Source: Pegea sp. RAD2-039 (taxonomy: Eukaryota; Chordata; Thaliacea; Salpida; Salpidae). From it: a stretch of 64,000 nt of DNA. The notes under the pieces were generated by a model that worked only from the letters and a program-made list of their open reading frames with translations, had not been told where the DNA came from and did no database searches. The stretch is taken from positions 620,001 to 684,000 of the forward strand of contig JAQGEQ010000270.1 of the NCBI GenBank assembly GCA_034620365.1, written 5' to 3'. The position numbers were made by a program, and so were the translations under genes. This document shows, piece by piece, positions 61,898-64,000 of the stretch. The stretch's first letter is position 1; the number at the start of each line of letters is the position of its first letter.

Positions 61898-64000
61898 TTA
61901 CACTTTTTTCTCTTCTTCATTTTTATCTGATTCTTTTGATCCAGGATCTTTTGGTATTTCATTTTCATTCTCAACAACCGGATTGTTAACTAAGAAAGGG
62001 GAGCTTCCACCAATCAATTTAGTGTAAAATTTGCAAAATTTAAACAACTCAAAGCAAGGAGTGAATATCCCGCAATTAATAGCAAGCATCAGAAGGGCAC
62101 ATGTTTGATAAGTTGTATCATTCACGCCTCCATCAATCGTTGACATCCCAATAAAAAACAAGAAAGTTAAAGGAACCCAAGTTGCGATTTCAATACAAGC
62201 AAACCATACGGTAGTAATTGCTAACGATGCTTGCTCTTGTGGTCTTCTTCTGATCACCATAATCCCAAGAATGAGAGAAGCAGCTCCAAGTAAACACAAA
62301 CAGAGTAAAATAAATACTGAAAATGTAACTGAGTTGCAATAATTTACAACCGACTTATGAGTAGTAGCTAAAAACAAGGGAAGACAAGATGGACTATGTG
62401 AAAAATATCCAAAGGTTCCTTTGATCTCTACATTGTAATGAGGTGCAAACTTCTGAATACTCCGTACAAACCCTTCCCAAGTAAACACCCAATCATATGG
62501 ATCTGAGATGCAAGAAAGATACTTTCTAGCCACTGAAGGATCAACTATATTGCCGTGTTCAAGAAATGGCTCTCCATCCACATTCAGCCAGGCGTAGCAA
62601 CTTTCTTTGTCAGGTATTAAAAATGCAATTAAAACCAGAGGTATCCAAATAATACCAACAAGTAAAAGAGTGGGTATAAGATGATTTTCTCTGTGTGTGT
62701 CAGTTTGTCGGGTTTGTTCTGAAGGAAGTTTTGAAAGAAAGAGATATAAAGACATAATCAAAGAAGCAAAAACTCCGACTGGAATCGCTGTCATGACTAA
62801 AGTACCGATATAGTAGCAAGTTTTCCCACTTCTCCATGGGAGGTCAGTTGAGCAGTACTGGTTGTAGGTGCCACCAATTGAAATTTGAATTAGATAGATA
62901 GAGATGAAAAGTTTAGATAAAATGAAAGAAAGTGAGAATCCTGCTAAGTATAATACTTTTAAAGCAATCAGTCTTGTTCCTCCATTATCCAAAGATGCAA
63001 GTTTAAATGCTTTGTAGATACAAACAAAAATCGCAAGAAGGTTTCCGACCAACCCAAAGATACCGACAACAGCCACAAATTTCTGTGAGAAAATTTCCAA
63101 ATAAATATTTTGAATTAAAAAATGAAGACTCTTAGATTCTACCTTCAAAGAGATATTCTCAATTATATGATTGATTCCAGATACACCTTTGCTTCTCATC
63201 AATTTATTTTCTGTCGATTCCTCTGAGTAGTAGAACCTAGGACATTCATCTCTTCCATTTTCACAATCAATCTGGCCATCCCAAAAACTTCGCTTTGAGA
63301 CGTTACAGTTGGACAAGCCTGTAACATTTTTCAAACTCCCGAAAGTGCAATGTTGAATCGTCCGAAACCTTTGAGATGCAGCTACTGAAGATAATATGTG
63401 GATAAAACATTGAGATTAGAAAATAAATTAAAATATCTTTGAATTATTTAATTAATAAAAATATTCCAACTTTTTTCACTTACTTTTTTCAAGAGTTTTG
63501 TTAGGAGTTAAACAGCCAATTATATCAGTATTATTAACACACTTGGCAGTTTTAGTGCACGGAATGACAGTTGAGTTTTTACCGTACAACCCCTGAAACG
63601 TTTAATGATTTTATTTAAAGTTCATCCAAGTTTTTATCTTAAAGCTACTAACATGTAAGAACAAATTTAAAACTTTTCAAAAAATTTTTATTAATTAAAG
63701 TTCCATATTTTGGATTTAGTACAATCATACATGTTTCATAAGAAGAGTAAAAATAATTTATTAAAACTACAAAGTATAAAAAATGAAAAAGGCTCACTTT
63801 ATAAAGGCAGCTATAGCCTAGACCATTTTGCTTTAAGTCACAGAAAGAAGTACTTTTGGGTTTAAGTTCACACTCATCTAAGCATTCGTCTTCACCGAAA
63901 AAGCATTCTGGATTTCCATCACATTTGATTGCATTTATACTTTTCAAGCCATCTTCACTTGCTGATAAGCAGCTGACAACTTCAGGGGTAATGATCACCT
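61898..64000 (-). CDS. Orphan seven-helix receptor with cysteine-rich LDLa-like ectodomain, 5' end outside the window
   Basis: Membrane receptor of unknown ligand. Exons seen: from the edge (codon start 63998) to 63798, then 63592-63484, then one 1487-nt exon 63384-61898 that encodes all seven helices. The ectodomain has two LDLa-like half modules (KCDGNPECFFGEDEC in the first exon, FWDGQIDCENGRDEC in the last) plus other Cys pairs and N-x-S/T sites. Helix 1 carries the rhodopsin-class GN (FGLVGNLLAIFVC), helix 6 has a CWxP-like ATWVPL, and helix 7 has N-x6-P-x3-LF in place of NPxxY. The usual DRY at the end of helix 3 is missing (SLYLFLSKLP). The long second extracellular loop contains at least four Cys. 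The cytoplasmic tail is short, acidic then Lys-rich. The nearest families I can think of are LDLa-bearing class A receptors such as RXFP or GRL101, but no leucine-rich repeats are seen in the window. Confidence 0.75.

Overview
This is a window of nuclear DNA from an animal, most likely an invertebrate. Ten multi-exon genes can be followed by their protein families, with short introns (often 40-200 nt), GT-AG boundaries and no bacterial-style operons. The families (MYPT, importin beta, REV1, MAEA, inositol monophosphatase, tetraspanin, Beclin, presenilin, RNF19) are animal housekeeping or signalling genes. A nicotinamidase, which vertebrates lack, argues for an invertebrate. The DNA is AT-rich except for a more GC- and CpG-rich stretch at 1-2650 and 4690-5620. 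I cannot assign a phylum.

Layout. On the + strand: the 3' two thirds of a myosin-phosphatase targeting subunit gene (MYPT/PPP1R12, 31-5885, cut by the window start), three tandem tRNA-Gln(TTG) genes (7026-7484), a belt of dead retroelements and an Arf-like pseudogene (8430-10445), and a complete importin-beta gene (12324-16482). Then nine genes in a row lie on the - strand: REV1 (22308-18031), MAEA (26755-24109), IMPA (30394-28705), a tetraspanin (33583-32246), Beclin (38336-36090), presenilin (45509-42554), an RNF19-type RBR ubiquitin ligase (54942-48328), a nicotinamidase (59555-58272) and an orphan seven-helix receptor with LDLa-like modules (running off the right edge, 61898-64000). A 5'-truncated LINE (40700-39331) sits between Beclin and presenilin, and smaller LINE pieces lie at 9276, 26477, 27900 and 40790. 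The long AT-rich spacers hold nothing I can recognise.

I rebuilt exon structures by hand from reading frame, splice-site phase and family resemblance. For the nine genes complete in the window the joined lengths divide by three and give proteins close to family length (importin beta 879 aa, REV1 1004, MAEA 391, IMPA 274, tetraspanin 242, Beclin 440, presenilin 422, RNF19-like 711, nicotinamidase 224). The genes work in separate processes (actomyosin phosphatase, nuclear import, translesion synthesis, CTLH ubiquitin ligase, inositol recycling, autophagy, gamma-secretase, RBR ubiquitination, NAD salvage, signalling). I see no sign that they form one pathway.

The most unusual signals are at the RNA-processing level. 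About one third of the introns begin GTT rather than GTA/GTG. The MYPT gene is packed with the palindrome TGACGTCA, which repeatedly forms the end of an intron. MYPT has two alternative C-terminal coiled-coil ends. REV1 carries an in-frame 21-bp minisatellite with a duplicated 105-bp higher-order unit.
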